From Mactromeris polynyma (lineage: Eukaryota > Mollusca > Bivalvia > Venerida > Mactridae): a stretch of DNA of 64,000 bases. The position numbers and the translations under genes are program-made. Numbering within the stretch: position 1 is the stretch's first letter; each line of letters starts with the position of its first letter. Positions 1 through 13,014 of the stretch are shown piece by piece. The stretch covers positions 10,871,901 to 10,935,900 of the forward strand of contig JASFXZ010000013.1 of the NCBI GenBank assembly GCA_032209605.1, given 5' to 3'. Below the pieces are notes generated by a model that did no database searches, was not told the origin of the DNA, and saw only the letters and a list, made by a program, of their open reading frames with translations.

Positions 1-824
1 AAAGGTAAAATACAGACAGTTTCCTAGTAGTTTAGGTCAGGATAAATCCATACGGACAGTGGAAAAATATCTATACCTTTCATTGTCTACATGGGTATGT
101 GTGTACTGGGTAATGCAAAGTATTTGTTTTTCATTCTGTTTGCATAACACATCCCAATTCATCAAATTACGTAAATGTAAGTCTGGCTAGTGGATTTCTA
201 GAGCCCTGTCCTAACTTATTAAATCCAGTATATGTAACTGTAGTTACAGGACGTGGAGGTCGAATAAATTCCAACTGCGTGAGTTGTTATATTTGTTTTC
301 AGAAATACGAAATTAATGCAAGTTTCCAGGGAGCACAGAGACAGACTGTCTGAGTAAAAGTAAACATACGTAGCACCAATTTTTCCATCACAGGGATCTG
401 GAATTTTGACACTCTCGGTTAATGTAGCATTAACTATGTGCATGCTTTACTACAGATTAACTCGGTACATAGCGTCGAGAGTTAAGCGTTAATAGTTCCA
501 AGTACCTGTGGAGTAGCCACAAAGATATAACAAGTACTTCATAAATTCATTATGATATGTTATTCCATGACAGAAATGTTTGTTATCATTCAATAAACGA
601 GGAAGGAAGCCAATGAGACAGGTCCTCAGGGTAATTGTGCGTACTTCAGAATACAATATGAGCGCTGGTATGGGATTCACAACCTCTTCTGTAAGTGACC
701 TCATTTCAAGAAAAAAAAACATGGGACGTCACAATGTGCAAGCAGGAAACAATATTTACTCCATACAGTCACTTCGTTTTCATATCGTCATATGAGGCAA
801 ATATTGCTTACTGCCAGTACATGA

Positions 825-860
825 TGACGTCACATGTGACGTTTTCAGGAAATGACGTCA
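825..860. promoter_or_regulatory. Paired CRE (TGACGTCA) sites, unit A
   Basis: Two perfect TGACGTCA palindromes at 825-832 and 853-860, 28 bp apart, with a half-site between them. They lie about 1.6 kb upstream of the C1q start. TGACGTCA is the consensus site for CREB/ATF-type bZIP factors. Distance makes a role in C1q transcription unproven. Confidence 0.4.
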
Positions 861-2379
861 CATGTAGAAGAGGTTGGAAATCGTACAGCGGCGCTCATAT
901 CAGAGTCCATCAACGTAATAGACTGTAGTCATGCGGATACAGAAATATATTCTGATCAAAAACTGTGATTTAACTGTGGACAATATCCTAGATGCTCCCC
1001 TTGTATTAAGTTGATTATACGTACTATGTGTCATGCATTGACTTATTGAACTGTATATTACATATTTTTCATGATACATGTTACCTTATTGGTACGTCTT
1101 TTGGCTTATGAATAGCATAATTATGTATTTATATGCAAATAAAGGTATGCTACAAAGCTAGAAAGTTGCTATGATACTCATTGTCTGTACATAGGCATCA
1201 TGCTAATTAAATATATGAAGCGTTATAATGTATTTTCGAGCTGCTAGACATACTAAGAGGCTGATTGCTCTCAACATTGATATTCATATATATTTCTAAG
1301 TTCAGAACGGTCTTAAAATAGTCTAAAAGATGGCAAGATGTTTGTGTGACAATGTGTATTAATTCGCTCCAGCATTATACGGCGTAGTTCGAGTTATGTA
1401 AATAACAGTAGTTAATACAGCGAGTAACAAGCGGTACGCTTTGTAACGCCAAAACATATTTACTGCTCGCCTTGATAAGCGCTGATAAATCAAATGTCAA
1501 ATATCATAATATTTTCCTGTAATCACCATTAATCAGTAATCATGACTGTTTATGATTATTTAAAAATTACTTTGTGTTTGCACAACCAGTTTCACAATCA
1601 AGTTCTTAGTGAATGGGGACAGATATATTAAGCTTAAGGATTATCTAGAGCCAATAAGAGAAATTTTGTTATAAAGATAATCTTTTTTTTTTAAAAATCA
1701 GATTTTATCAGTTCTCTCTCCGACCACAGAAAATATTGTTCAGAAAAATTCAATAAAAATTCTCGCATTATTGAATACATATGTTGACATTGCTTAGAAA
1801 ACAATAGCAATACAATAGATACTTTTGAACTCCTTTATTTTGTACAGTACATATTTTCACTATTGCTGATGTATACCAGCTTTACTTTGAATTCAGTATA
1901 AGTAACGTGTCGGCTCGGAAGTATTTTGATTTGCCTGATGGAGAACTATCAATAGAGACAGTAAAAGCCCAATGCAAGCAGTGAGAGGTGTATATTCAGT
2001 GACAATATATTTGAAATGCTTATAATCAAATGTAATTAATTCATTATATAGCTGTTCTTGTGTTTATGTACTAGTCGTAAGTATATATTTCATAAGTTTA
2101 TATAGAAAGTAACCACGATTACGACTAAAAGAAAGAAATGTACGTGTATATAGGACCAGATGAAGCATGAGCTCGACGTATTTAATGGAATATAATAATA
2201 AACAATTGCCTCATTATTTAAAACACAATTGTTATGCAATATATAATTTTAATGTTTTATTTTTCATCTTGTCAAATCATATCAGGTGTGAACATTAATA
2301 AAAAAACTTACATATTCTAATACAGAATTGTGCCTCTTAACGCTTGTTAGCATGCTGAACAACTTGCGTAACAACCCTC

Positions 2380-2466
2380 TGTATATTTTCAGATTGGCAA
2401 ACTCTTTCAAGTATTCCACATTTGTGTATTCTGTCTGCTCGAGGTAGCTTCTATCATAGCGGAAAT
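2380..2466 (+). promoter_or_regulatory. Putative core promoter and 5' UTR of C1q copy A
   Basis: A TATA-like run (gtatatt) sits about 85 bp before the ATG and is kept in B (about 12911) and C (about 23620). The region between it and the ATG is also conserved in all three copies. The transcription start is inferred, not seen. Confidence 0.35.
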
Positions 2467-5097
2467 ATGAAATTCGCGTGCACAGTGCTTCTCGTGGCGT
2501 TTGTCAGCCATTGTTTGGCTGAAGAACCCCATTGTTCTAAATATGACTTTGAAGAAAAAGTTTTGAAGAAACTAATCAGAATGGAATTTGACGCGGAAAG
2601 AATGAAATCTGAAGTGGACGAATCCTTAAAGAAAATTGAAACATTAAATAGCGAGGTGAAGGGCTCTATAAATGACTTTGATGTGAGAATAGCAGAGACT
2701 ATTAAAGTCGTCAGAGAAAATGTAAGCGAAGTACTTGCTGCCCTGGAGGAGAAGTTTTCCGCGTTGGAACAGAGAAATCTAAACTCATTGGGCGAACAAC
2801 AGAAGAAATTGGACGAGATTACAGCAGGTATATATTATTACGTGCTTGAATGATGTGAAGTCTGTAACAACTGTAAACGCACTCCTTTTATTGTCGTTCA
2901 TTATGATAGTGTCTGTAAAATTTAGAAGGTGTATCATTCTGACTTTTACGCAATTTTGATGATGATGAAATATCACTAATGTAGTTTGGTACAAATATTG
3001 GTGAGATGTTTCTAGGTTAAATTTTTCACTGAAGTCATATGATACAGCACGTGATATATTACATTTTTTAGATCACAAGCGCTTGTGTGCGTATAATAAC
3101 ATTTACAATCCTAATTGGTCGTTCGTAATACATAATATAAGACCTTCCATAACATAAAATAAAATTGGATTACTTCATTAATGCACTTGACGCTGCAGCA
3201 CGAGTATATTATATCTAATTGATTATCTTTCAAAACACCGCGGTGTAATAGTTATATTCAGGTCAATGGCGTGTCCAGGGCTTGTAGGATATGTTTGCAG
3301 GCATTACTGGAATTATGTGTCTGCGGCGCCTTGCTCCCCGAGGAATCATCTGGTGGCATTTTCATAAAAGTGTTATATACTCACTACGACAGACAGTTAA
3401 TCCTGCATAAGAATTGCTGAACATTATTATCAACATGCACGCACGCACACTCTCTATCTGTTTGATTACATTCTAAACTTGATGTTTTTTCATTTGAGAA
3501 TCATGTGTACGCAACTGCGTACTTTCTGTACACACGTCTGAAAGTGACGTCCTGTAAATTGTTGATTCTTTGAATTTCATCATAATTGTCGATCGTACCT
3601 GTCTCGTGATTTTATTATTACAAATACCTGTATATATTGACACTTAAAGGCCAGAAAAGCGATCGTCGTCCGTACGTCCGTAAACAATTGCTTGTGAACA
3701 CAATAAAGTCGTCAGTTTTGATTGTGTCCCAATAAAACTCATACAGCAGTTCGATATCCATGTGAGCTCGATTCTTTTTGAAATCCAGCCCGATCCGCCC
3801 ATGCATGACTGGATTTTGGCCTTTGCAATTATCAAAATTGCTACATGAATAATAGAGCTTGTGAACACAATAGCGCCATCATTTAATATCCGTTGATATG
3901 TTTACCAAACGTATATTGTTAATATATATCCACGAGTGTTCGGTTCCTTTCGAAAATCTGCCAGATCCGCCCATGCATGACTGGATTATGGCCCTTGAAA
4001 ATTGGAAAATGTCCTATAACTGAGCGTGTGAACACAATAGCACCTTCATTTATTACCACCAGCCCATGTATGACTGGATTATGGCCCTTGAAAATTGGAA
4101 AATGTCCTATAACTGAGCGTGTGAACACAATAGCACCTTCATTTATTACCACCAGCCCATGTATGACTGGATTAAGGCTTGTGAAATCATCAAAATTGCT
4201 AAAATTGAGCTTGTGAACACAATAGCGCCTTTATTTATTATCCGATGTATACCAAACTTATACAGTAATTGGAGATCTATGAGTGCTCAGCTTCTTTCGA
4301 AAACCAGCTAGCTATGCCCATGCATTGGGGTTATGACCTCTTGAATTTAACAAAAATGCTATACATGAGCTTCTGAATAGAGCTTCCATTTTTTATATAA
4401 TCGTCACCAAACTTTGACAGTAGTTTGATATCCATGAGATATCCTTGGTTCATTTTGAAGAACTGACAGATCCGCGCATGCATGTCTGCATTATGGCCCT
4501 TCAAATTGGCAATATTTATGTAATCAATAGAGCCTCCAGAATGCCTTTTACAAACAGTGACAACATTTGGCCGGCCAGTAGAGCACAGGCACTAATGGAC
4601 CTCTTGTTTTAACTTGCATTGAATTGCACACGATAACTGTCTCATACATTACAATAACATTTTATCGTTTCTTTGCAGGAAGCAAACCTAACCCTACGAT
4701 TGCCTTCACGTCACGAAATCCACACAAATCAAAGCCTCAAAGTGGAGAAACAATTATCTTCAAAACAACACTGACGAATCATGGTGGAGGGTATGACAAC
4801 ACAACCGGTGTGTTTACAGCCCCTGTTGACGGTGTTTATTTGTTTACTACTCAATTATGCATTCATTCTGGGGGGAAATATATTGAATATCGCATAATGC
4901 GTAATGGAATACAAATCAAAGGGTCTTTGATTTTTGACGAAAGTTCTGATTTATGCACGAGTTCAGATGCAATAGCTGTGATGAAAGCGTTAGAACGGTT
5001 GTGGGTGGAGTGTGTGAGTACTTCTTCAACAATCAGTGTACTACAAGAATCCAACAATCAATGGAATACATTTTCTGGAGCACTGATTCACGAATAA
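2467..5097 (+). CDS. C1q domain-containing protein, copy A (2 exons)
   Basis: Exon 1 is 2467-2827, donor gtatat. Exon 2 is 4679-5097, after a cttt-gcag acceptor. The phase-1 junction gives 259 aa. Residues 1-18 form a signal peptide (MKFACTVLLVAFVSHCLA). Residues about 35-115 are charged and heptad-like with no collagen Gly-X-Y repeat, so a coiled-coil stalk is expected. Residues about 124-259 form a C1q head with the signature F148...N154...YD..TGVF166, APVDGVYLF and a final FSGAL motif. C1q heads trimerise and bind ligands; secreted bivalve C1qDC proteins act as pattern-recognition lectins. That role is from the family, not shown here. The first ATG in the frame is 2467 and is conserved in all three copies. 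An AATAAA lies at 5130. The second half of the head differs most from copies B and C (for example LCIHSGGKYIEYR). Confidence 0.88.
3640..4560. repeat. Degenerate repeats in the C1q intron, unit A
   Basis: The intron carries several diverged copies of a motif set: 'cccatgcatgactggatt', 'atggcccttg' and 'tgtgaacacaatagcgcc'. Related stretches fill the introns of B (14100-14860) and C (24890-25800). They look like an old tandem or dispersed repeat inserted before the triplication. Confidence 0.6.
3977..4162. repeat. 93-bp perfect tandem duplication in intron (unit A)
   Basis: Two adjacent identical 93-bp units (3977-4069, 4070-4162) followed by a partial third. Because 93 is divisible by 3, the ORF reads as a 31-residue repeat, but it lies inside the C1q intron and also stays open on the other strand. 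The same duplication is in unit C but not in B. Confidence 0.85.
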
Positions 5098-5129
5098 GAG
5101 GCGAAAACGAGTTCGACAAAGTGGATGGC

Positions 5130-5135
5130 AATAAA
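5130..5135 (+). terminator. Poly(A) signal of C1q copy A
   Basis: AATAAA 33 bp after the stop codon; B has the equivalent motif about 30 bp after its stop and C has a matching ggatgacaataaat. A second AATAAA lies at about 5265. Confidence 0.5.
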
Positions 5136-6630
5136 TTACCTATCTAGGTAGACACGTGTAATGTGAATTTAAACTAGAAAACTAGTGAGTAACAACAATT
5201 GGTTTTGAAAGATGAAATCCCTGCTTTGTTAGTGTCATGACTGTATAATTGATTAGAAACAAGCAATAAATTACACAGAAAAACATGTAGTTATCTTTGT
5301 TTCTTGAAATGAATATTTAGTTGTTATATTTGAAACAGGAAGAGTTTAAAACTCATCATTTTGAGTAAAGAGATTGATACCAAAATGTCTGCAATAAAAT
5401 TTATGCCAATCTGTCACATGTGTCAAATAGTTTAACATACGTGTACCATGCTCTTGTAAACAGTAGCTACTTGATATCTGCTGACAGTATGACATCATAA
5501 ATAAAGGTTGGGGGACAAATGACTGGTGACAGTTGCGTGATTCTCGACATTTGAACCAAACTTTGATCATACAAATGTAGCAGTACCATACCATGTTATT
5601 TTCTATCATAACAGTACCATAGAGTCTACCATGTTATTTTCTTGATTACCAATTTATTGGAAGACACATTGATAAAAGCTTTTTTTTCATAATTCAGTAC
5701 ATTTAACTACTAGCACGTGTATAATGAACACGGGCCAGATTCTTAATCTTTGGAAAAAGGGCACAAACATAATATACTCCACGTCATTAATAACGTAATT
5801 TTCTCGAAAAGAGCCTCTGTGAATTTGAATCACGGCGAGTGTGATTTTATACAGGGGAGGTAATCTGAAATAAGTTGACAGCGCAGTAGATGCACTGATA
5901 ATCTCCCTTAGTGGTTAACATCCTGAAGTGTAAGTAATTGGTATCCACATGATTTGTCGGTTTACAGACGTGACTAAACTGTATATATACAAGAACGTTG
6001 AGAAACAAACTTCACAACCACCGATTTAGGTACAAGTAGGCCTACTCGTTCTAGTAACGCAGCAAACAGTCACACAGAGCTATCAATGCAAGACTTGTTT
6101 AACAATACATGTAAAATACTTTTTAACTAATGTTTAGCATACGTTTTAAATAACTGAAATTCAACTTGGAGAACAAACCATGGTCAAGGCATCGCTTAAT
6201 CTGTTACTTCTGACCGTGTGTCAACTCTTGTCACATAAGCATCAGCGGTATAACGCAATTGTGGTAGCCACACAACGCATTATCCACTTCATAATGAACC
6301 TGATGAGATTTTGGTACATCTATTTTAATTAAGTTTACATCTGTCTATCGTATCGCCATTGAATACAATCGTCTCATTTCTGTTTCAAGAAATTGTGTCC
6401 ATCTTCAAAATGTATTTTGAACAGCAAACAAGTATTCAAGTGTGACAGTAATAAATTCATACAACCTGTGGGCAACTGTCCGCAGTATTATATAATACTG
6501 TGAAGTTAATAATAAGGATTAATTACTTAAATAGTATGTCGTTATCATACAAGTTCAGCATGTAAATATGTAAGACACATCCACATAATGAAACACAGCA
6601 GTTCATAGTATGTTAAAGGAATTTAACGTA

Positions 6631-6714
6631 GTACGTAGTTCTTCAACAAGCAATGTACTATTAGAAGACAACGAGAGGTGGAATACATTTTCTGGAGCAC
6701 TGAAACACGAATAA
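6631..6714 (+). pseudogene. C1q exon 2 relic, unit A
   Basis: About 84 bp read as the last 27 residues of a C1q head, ending WNTFSGALKHE and a stop, followed by 3' flank like that after the intact gene (gaataagaggcc, then ggcaataaatt). No upstream C1q sequence remains. This is the 3' end of an older C1q copy within the unit, so the unit itself arose from at least two C1q genes. Confidence 0.75.
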
Positions 6715-9700
6715 GAGGCCAAAACGAATTCGACAAATGAGATGGCAATAAATTACCTACTTGTATATTGGTAGAAACGTATAATTTGAATTAAACTAGA
6801 AAACTAGTGAATAACAACAATAGGGTTTGAAAGATAAATCCCTGCTTTGTTGGTGACATGGCTGTATAAATAGATTTAAAACAAGCAATAAATTGCACAG
6901 AAAACCCTGAACATGTAGTTATTTTTGTTTCTAGAAATAAATATTTAGTTGTAACATTTGTATATTTTAAACAGGGCGAGTTTAAACTTCATTTGGTAAA
7001 GATATCGAGACCGAAATGTCTGCAATAAAATCAGCGCCAATGCGTCCCATGTGTCACATTCATGTAGTTGACCATATCATGCTCGTGTAAGCAGTAGCTT
7101 CTTTATATATGCTGACAGTATGACTACATAAATAAAGGTTTGAGGACAAATGACTTGCGATAGTTTCATTATTATCGACAATTTAACCAAACTTTTAGCA
7201 TTACCATACCATGTTATTTTCTTGATTGCACATTTTACTGGAAGCCAAAGACACACTTGTAATAAAAAGCTGATTTTATTCACAACTAAGTACATTGAAC
7301 TACTAGCACCGGCCAGTTTCTAACTATTAGTGGAAAATAGGCCTAAACATATTATATTAGTACGGTTATAGTATACATAGGCCAGTAGTTTTTTTTTTTT
7401 CAAAAGGAGTAAGAAACTAACCTCTGTGAATTTGAATCACAGTGTCAGTATGCTTTTATACTCGTACAGGGAGGTAATCTCAAATAATCAGTCAATGCAG
7501 TAGATGCAGTGATACCCTCCCTTAGTGGTTCACATAACGTGAAGGGTACGTAAATGGTCTTCACAACATGCTTTGTCGGTTTACAGACGTGACTCGACTG
7601 TATATGCAAAACATAAGTGCAGCAATGCAAACTACTGTCAGTGCAAGTCAATGGGTATGAGACAACAATAACCAATAAATACTCTTCCATTAAATACACA
7701 ATATTTTACTGCATCGCACATATCATTCTGATATAAGCCTTCAATAATAAGAATACATGTAATAAGTGATGAAATGACAGATTTGTTTTTTTCAGTCTAG
7801 AACGTTTAATAAAACCATGTATATGTTTTACCTAAAATGAGTTTTGTTTCTCATGACATAAAATAGCTTTTAGAAAATAGTTTATACAACTAGTCCATTG
7901 TTTTCAAATCACTTCTATACCAGTCACCAATAGTTCGATCTTATTAAAGAGATAATGAACAAGATGCCTTGTACAAGAGCTCCTGGTGAGGCAACCTCTG
8001 TCCGACCACGGTGAATTTGTGATTTAAGCCAGCAAGCACTTATTCTCTACAGATATTTGATTAACATGCCAACATAAACATGAGGGACAAATAACTGAAG
8101 TTGAAGGGAGACACAGTGGTCGAGGTCCTTACGCCTGATCCAAAGACTGAAAATTCAAATCCAACATTTGTGAAGGCTGAGATACAAACGTCACAATCGC
8201 TGATTTAGGTACACGTACTCGTTAGTAACCATGCAAGTAGTCACAAAGAGTTGCAGACTTGTTTCACAATCTCGTGACGTACATTTGTAAAAATTGTTTT
8301 AACTATCGTTTACACATACGTTTTATGTGACTGAAATTCAACTTGGAGAACAAACATTGGTCAAGGCATCGTTTTATCTACTAATATTGTTTCGCAATGA
8401 TCACATGTCATTTCTTGTCACATAAGCATCAACAATAAAATGCAATTGTGGTAGTCGCACAACGATCTACTCACGTTGAAGTACATCATAATATTTATAG
8501 ATTTTAGTTGTGTATAGTTTTACAATTACTGTGATCAAACACTTATTGACAATTAGATTCTTTTTACCCCTAGACATACAGCAAAGGAAATAGAATTCAA
8601 ACTCATATCGGTATCAAGAAAGTTTGTCCTTCTTTAAAATGTGTTCTGAATTTCAAACAAGTATTCATTAAGCATTGATGTGGGCCGAATGTTTTACTCA
8701 ATTTAAGCGATTGCGTCACATTACCGAATTCATACAACCTGTTTTTGCTCATGTGACGTACTTATGCAACAGCATATACTATATAAATATAGGTAAAATG
8801 CCCGATCCCTGGCGGCCATTTTTTTGACGGAACTTAATCATCTTTGCATTCTTGTAAGAGGACCACTAGACGTTGCTACACACCAGATATCAAAGCTGTA
8901 TACTTCATGGTTTTCGATTAAAAGATTTTCAAAGTTGTCTCTGTTAAAATCTATTTTAGCTCCTGTAACCTACTTATGCAACAGACCAAAACCATGTACA
9001 TATATATTGCTTTGAAGGAGGACCACATTAAATCATTCCTGTTTGGTCAAAATCAACCAAGCGGTTTAGGAAGAGATGTCGTTTTTAGTTTCCATTATTA
9101 GTCGTGCAAAATTTCGGATGTAGCATATTTATTATTAGCATGAACATTCATTCTGTGTATGACTGTAGTGAAAATGAACACGAACGCTGGATTTTCTCTC
9201 TGATATTCAACAATAGACTTGCCAATAAACAATCCAATCCTAATTATTTCTATCTAGCATCTTGCAAGGATAACCTCATATTCCTGTTCCACTTGTATTT
9301 CTCAAGCGTGTTTACGCATATGTTTATCTATGTCAAATGACTATCTTTTAATTATTTATTTAATTACATCGATTTGTTTCCTGTGATTAATACAATGTTC
9401 TCTTTTTTGAATTGTTATAAAGATGTTGCTACCTACATGAATGAAACATATATTTGCATACGTATATATGTTGATATATCATTGCTGTGACAAATATTTT
9501 TCTTTTATCTTAAGTTAATTAGTTTACAGATAAGTAAGAATAATCTCATCAGTTACAATAGGTAGCATTTAATTGCCAACAATTTGACAATAGATTCGTT
9601 TTGGTTCAGATTCTGTTAGCAGAGATAGTTCTACAGATAATAAGTCTTCTTGTTATTTAACTACGAAGATATCAGGTGCATATTTAAACGTAGCTAGCAG

Positions 9701-11361
9701 TCTTGCTTCAATTTTGGCAATATTTAAACAAAATTTCATCAGTCACAGAACTTTTGAAATATCCCTCGATAACAACAACCGAGCACTCATTTCATACTGG
9801 AAATATAACGCCTCTTTTAAAATAGTTTCATCAAGATAAAATAAAGAAGAACGTGGGAAAAGTTTCTTGCTACATGGAGCACATGTTCATTCTATACTGG
9901 ACAGAAACTGTTAGGTAATATTGTTGTGATTCAATAATTATCCTGCGGATTCACATAAATTTTGTAGTTTTGATGTGAACACATTAAGACATCTTAATAT
10001 TTTATAATTTTGTAAACAGCTAGGAAGTATCAACGTTATATCTTGCTAACTGTAACCGTAATGGAAGCACCTACCTTAAGCTTCAATTACAGGAAGATAT
10101 TCAACCGACGTAATACGAAACAGGCGCCGGACGTTTATTTATGAGATCGTTGCAAACTCGGTATAGAAACGCAACGCTGTAGAAGAACAATACTTTTTAT
10201 TGCATCTTCGTGATTAAGCAGTGTGGTCCTTATGGACGGAATCGGTCGGTCCTGAAGCGACGACACATGTCGCATAGGTAAGCGTTTCCTTAAACTGAAC
10301 ATAAAATGATTGCTGCCATTTTTATTCACTCTGAAAAGTCTGTAGTTAACTGTATTCATCATGGTGCTCGAGCGTATAAGTCAAATAAAGTTCAAAGGGT
10401 ATCTCCACATATTTTCAAATACTTCCTGATTACAAAGGTAGGATTACAGACAATATCCTAGTATTTTAGGTCAGGGCTTTTCTGGTAAAATATTTGTGAT
10501 CAATATGCACAATGCACAAATTGTCTATAACTTTCCTAGTATTTTAGATCATGATAAATCTGGTAAAGTATTGTGATCCATATGGACAGTGCATAAATTA
10601 TCTATACCTTTCATTGTATACATGAGCGTGTGTTAACTGGGTAATGAAAAGTATTTATTTTCATTCTGGTAGCAGAACACATCCCAACTCATCAAATTAC
10701 GAAAATTTAAGTCTGGCTAGTGGATTTCTAGAGCCCTGTCCTAACTTATTAAATCCAGTATATGTAGCTGCATTTACATAACGTGTGGGTCGAATAAATT
10801 CCAACTGCGTGAGTTGTTATATTTGTTGTCAGAAACGCGAAATTAATGCAAGTTTCCAGGAAGCGCAGAGACAGTCTGTCTGGGTAAAAGTAAACATATG
10901 GTGCACCAATTTCTCCACCACAAGGATCTGCGATTTTGACACTCTCGGTTTATGCAGCGTTAATTATGTGCATGCTTTACTACAGATTAAGTCGGTGCAA
11001 GAGAGTCCCGAGTACAGCGTAAATAGTTCCAAGTACCTGTGATGTAGCCACATAGATATAACAAATATTTCGTAAATTCATTATGATATGTTATTCCATG
11101 AGAGAAATGTTTGTTATCATACAATATACGAGTAAGCAAACCAATGAGATAGGTCCTCAGGGTAATTATGTGTATTCCAGAATACAATATGAGCGCTTAG
11201 CAAGTTATGCGATTCACAACCTCTTCTGTAAATGAGCTCATTTCAAGAAAACACAACACGGGATGTCACAATGTGCAAGCAGGAAACAATATTTACTCCA
11301 TACAGTCACTTCGTTTTCATATTGTCATATGGGGTAAATACTGCTTCCTGTCAGTGCATGG

Positions 11362-11397
11362 TGACGTCACATGTAACGTTTTCTGGATATGACGTCA
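11362..11397. promoter_or_regulatory. Paired CRE (TGACGTCA) sites, unit B
   Basis: Perfect TGACGTCA at 11362-11369 and 11390-11397, 28 bp apart as in unit A, about 1.6 kb before the C1q start. The sequence between has changed (gtaacg), while both palindromes are intact. Confidence 0.4.
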
Positions 11398-13014
11398 CTT
11401 AAAGTAGCGGTTGGAAATCGTACAGCGGCTCTCATATCAGAGTACATCAATGTAAATATATTCTGATCAAACCTGTGATTTAACTGTGGACAATATCCTA
11501 GATGCTCCCCTTGTATTATGTTGATAATACGTACTATATGTCATGCATTGTCTTATTGAACTGTATACTACATATTTGTCATGTTACATGTTACTTGATG
11601 GGTATGTCTCTTCGTTTATAAATATCATATGTATATATATGCAAATATAGGTATGATACAAAGCTAGAAAATTGTTATGATACTCATTGTCTGAATATAG
11701 GCATCATGCTAATCAAATCTATGAAGAGTTATAATGTATTTTCTAGTTGCTAGACATAATAAGAGGCTGATTACCCTCAGCAGATACATTGATATGCATA
11801 TAAATTTATATGTTCAGTATGTGTCTTAAAAAAGTCTAATAGGCAACGTGTTTGTGTGACTAAATGTATTAATTCGCTCCAGCTTTACACGACGTAGTTC
11901 GTGTTATGTAAAAACAGTAGATAATACAGCGAGTAACAAACGGTACGCTTTTTAACGCCAAAACAAACTTTATTTACTCCTCGCTCTGATATGCGCTGAT
12001 AAATCAAATGTCAAATATAATAATAATATTTTCCTGTAATCACCATTAATTAGTAATCATGACTGTTGATGATTATTTAATAATTACTTTGTGTTTGCAC
12101 AAACAGTTTCACAGTCAAGTTCTTAGTGAATGTGGACAGATATATTAAAGCCTAAGGGTTATCTATAGCCAATAAGTGAAATCGTGTTATAGAGATAATC
12201 TTCTTCTTTTTTTTTAAATCAGATTTTATCAGTTCTCTTTGCGACCACAAAAAGTATTGTTAACAAAAACTCAATGAAAATCCTCGCATTCTTGGATGCA
12301 TATGTTGCCATTGCTTAGAAAACAATAGCAATACAATAGATTTGAACTCCTTTATTTTGTGCAGTACATATTTTCACTTTTACAGATGTTTACCAGCTTT
12401 ACTTTGAATTTAGTACAAGTAACGTAATGGCTCGGAAGTATTTTGATTTGCCTGATGGAGAACTATCAATAGAGACAGTAAAATGTCAATGCAAGCAGTG
12501 AGAGGTGTAGATTCAGTGACAAGATATTTGAAATGCTTATAATCAAATGTACGAGTAATTAATTAATTATATACCTGTTCTTGTGTTTATGTACTAGTCG
12601 TAAATATATCTTTCATAAGTTTATATAGAAAGTAACCACGATTACTTGGACTAAAATAACGAAATGCACGTGTACCTCGGACCAGATGTAGCATGAGGTC
12701 AACGGTTGACGTATTTAATGGCATATATATGATACTTCACTGTTTAAAACACAATTGTTATGAAATATATAATTATATTGTTTTCTTTTTTATCTAGTTT
12801 ATTTAAATCAGGTGTGAACACTGATAAAATAACTTACATATTCTAGTACAGAATTGTGTCTCATAACCGATGTTAGTATGCTGATCAGTACAACTTGCGC
12901 AACAACCCTCGGTATATTATCTGAATAGCAAACTCTTTCTCTACTAATAGATTTTCAAGTATTCCACATTTATGTTTTCTGTCAGTTCGAGGTAGCTTCT
13001 ATCATAGCGGAAAT

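Larger units (their letters stand above)
1..10433. repeat. Segmental duplication unit A (with first C1q gene)
   Basis: First of three head-to-tail copies of a block of about 10.4-10.8 kb. Base 1 aligns with about 10434 and 21227. The block has a 5' flank with paired TGACGTCA sites, the C1q gene, its 3' flank, a second diverged copy of that 3' flank (from about 6631), and a stretch of about 3 kb (7.4-10.4 kb) almost identical to 18.2-21.2 kb. The left edge of the unit lies outside the window. Outside the C1q gene and its relic I see no supportable gene; the small ORFs are in AT-rich DNA. Confidence 0.9.

Noticed and set aside
3977..4216. ORF with a 31-residue repeat, also in unit C and on the minus strand
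   Set aside because: It comes from a 93-bp tandem duplication inside the C1q intron; both strands are open and there is no start context or homology.
9104..9340. 78-aa ORF preserved at 19928-20164
   Set aside because: The surrounding DNA is almost identical in both units, so preservation says nothing about coding; composition is AT-driven and no family is recognised.
10135..10362. Minus-strand 75-aa ORF preserved at 20929-21156
   Set aside because: Several amino-acid changes between copies that are otherwise almost identical, and no splice or family support.
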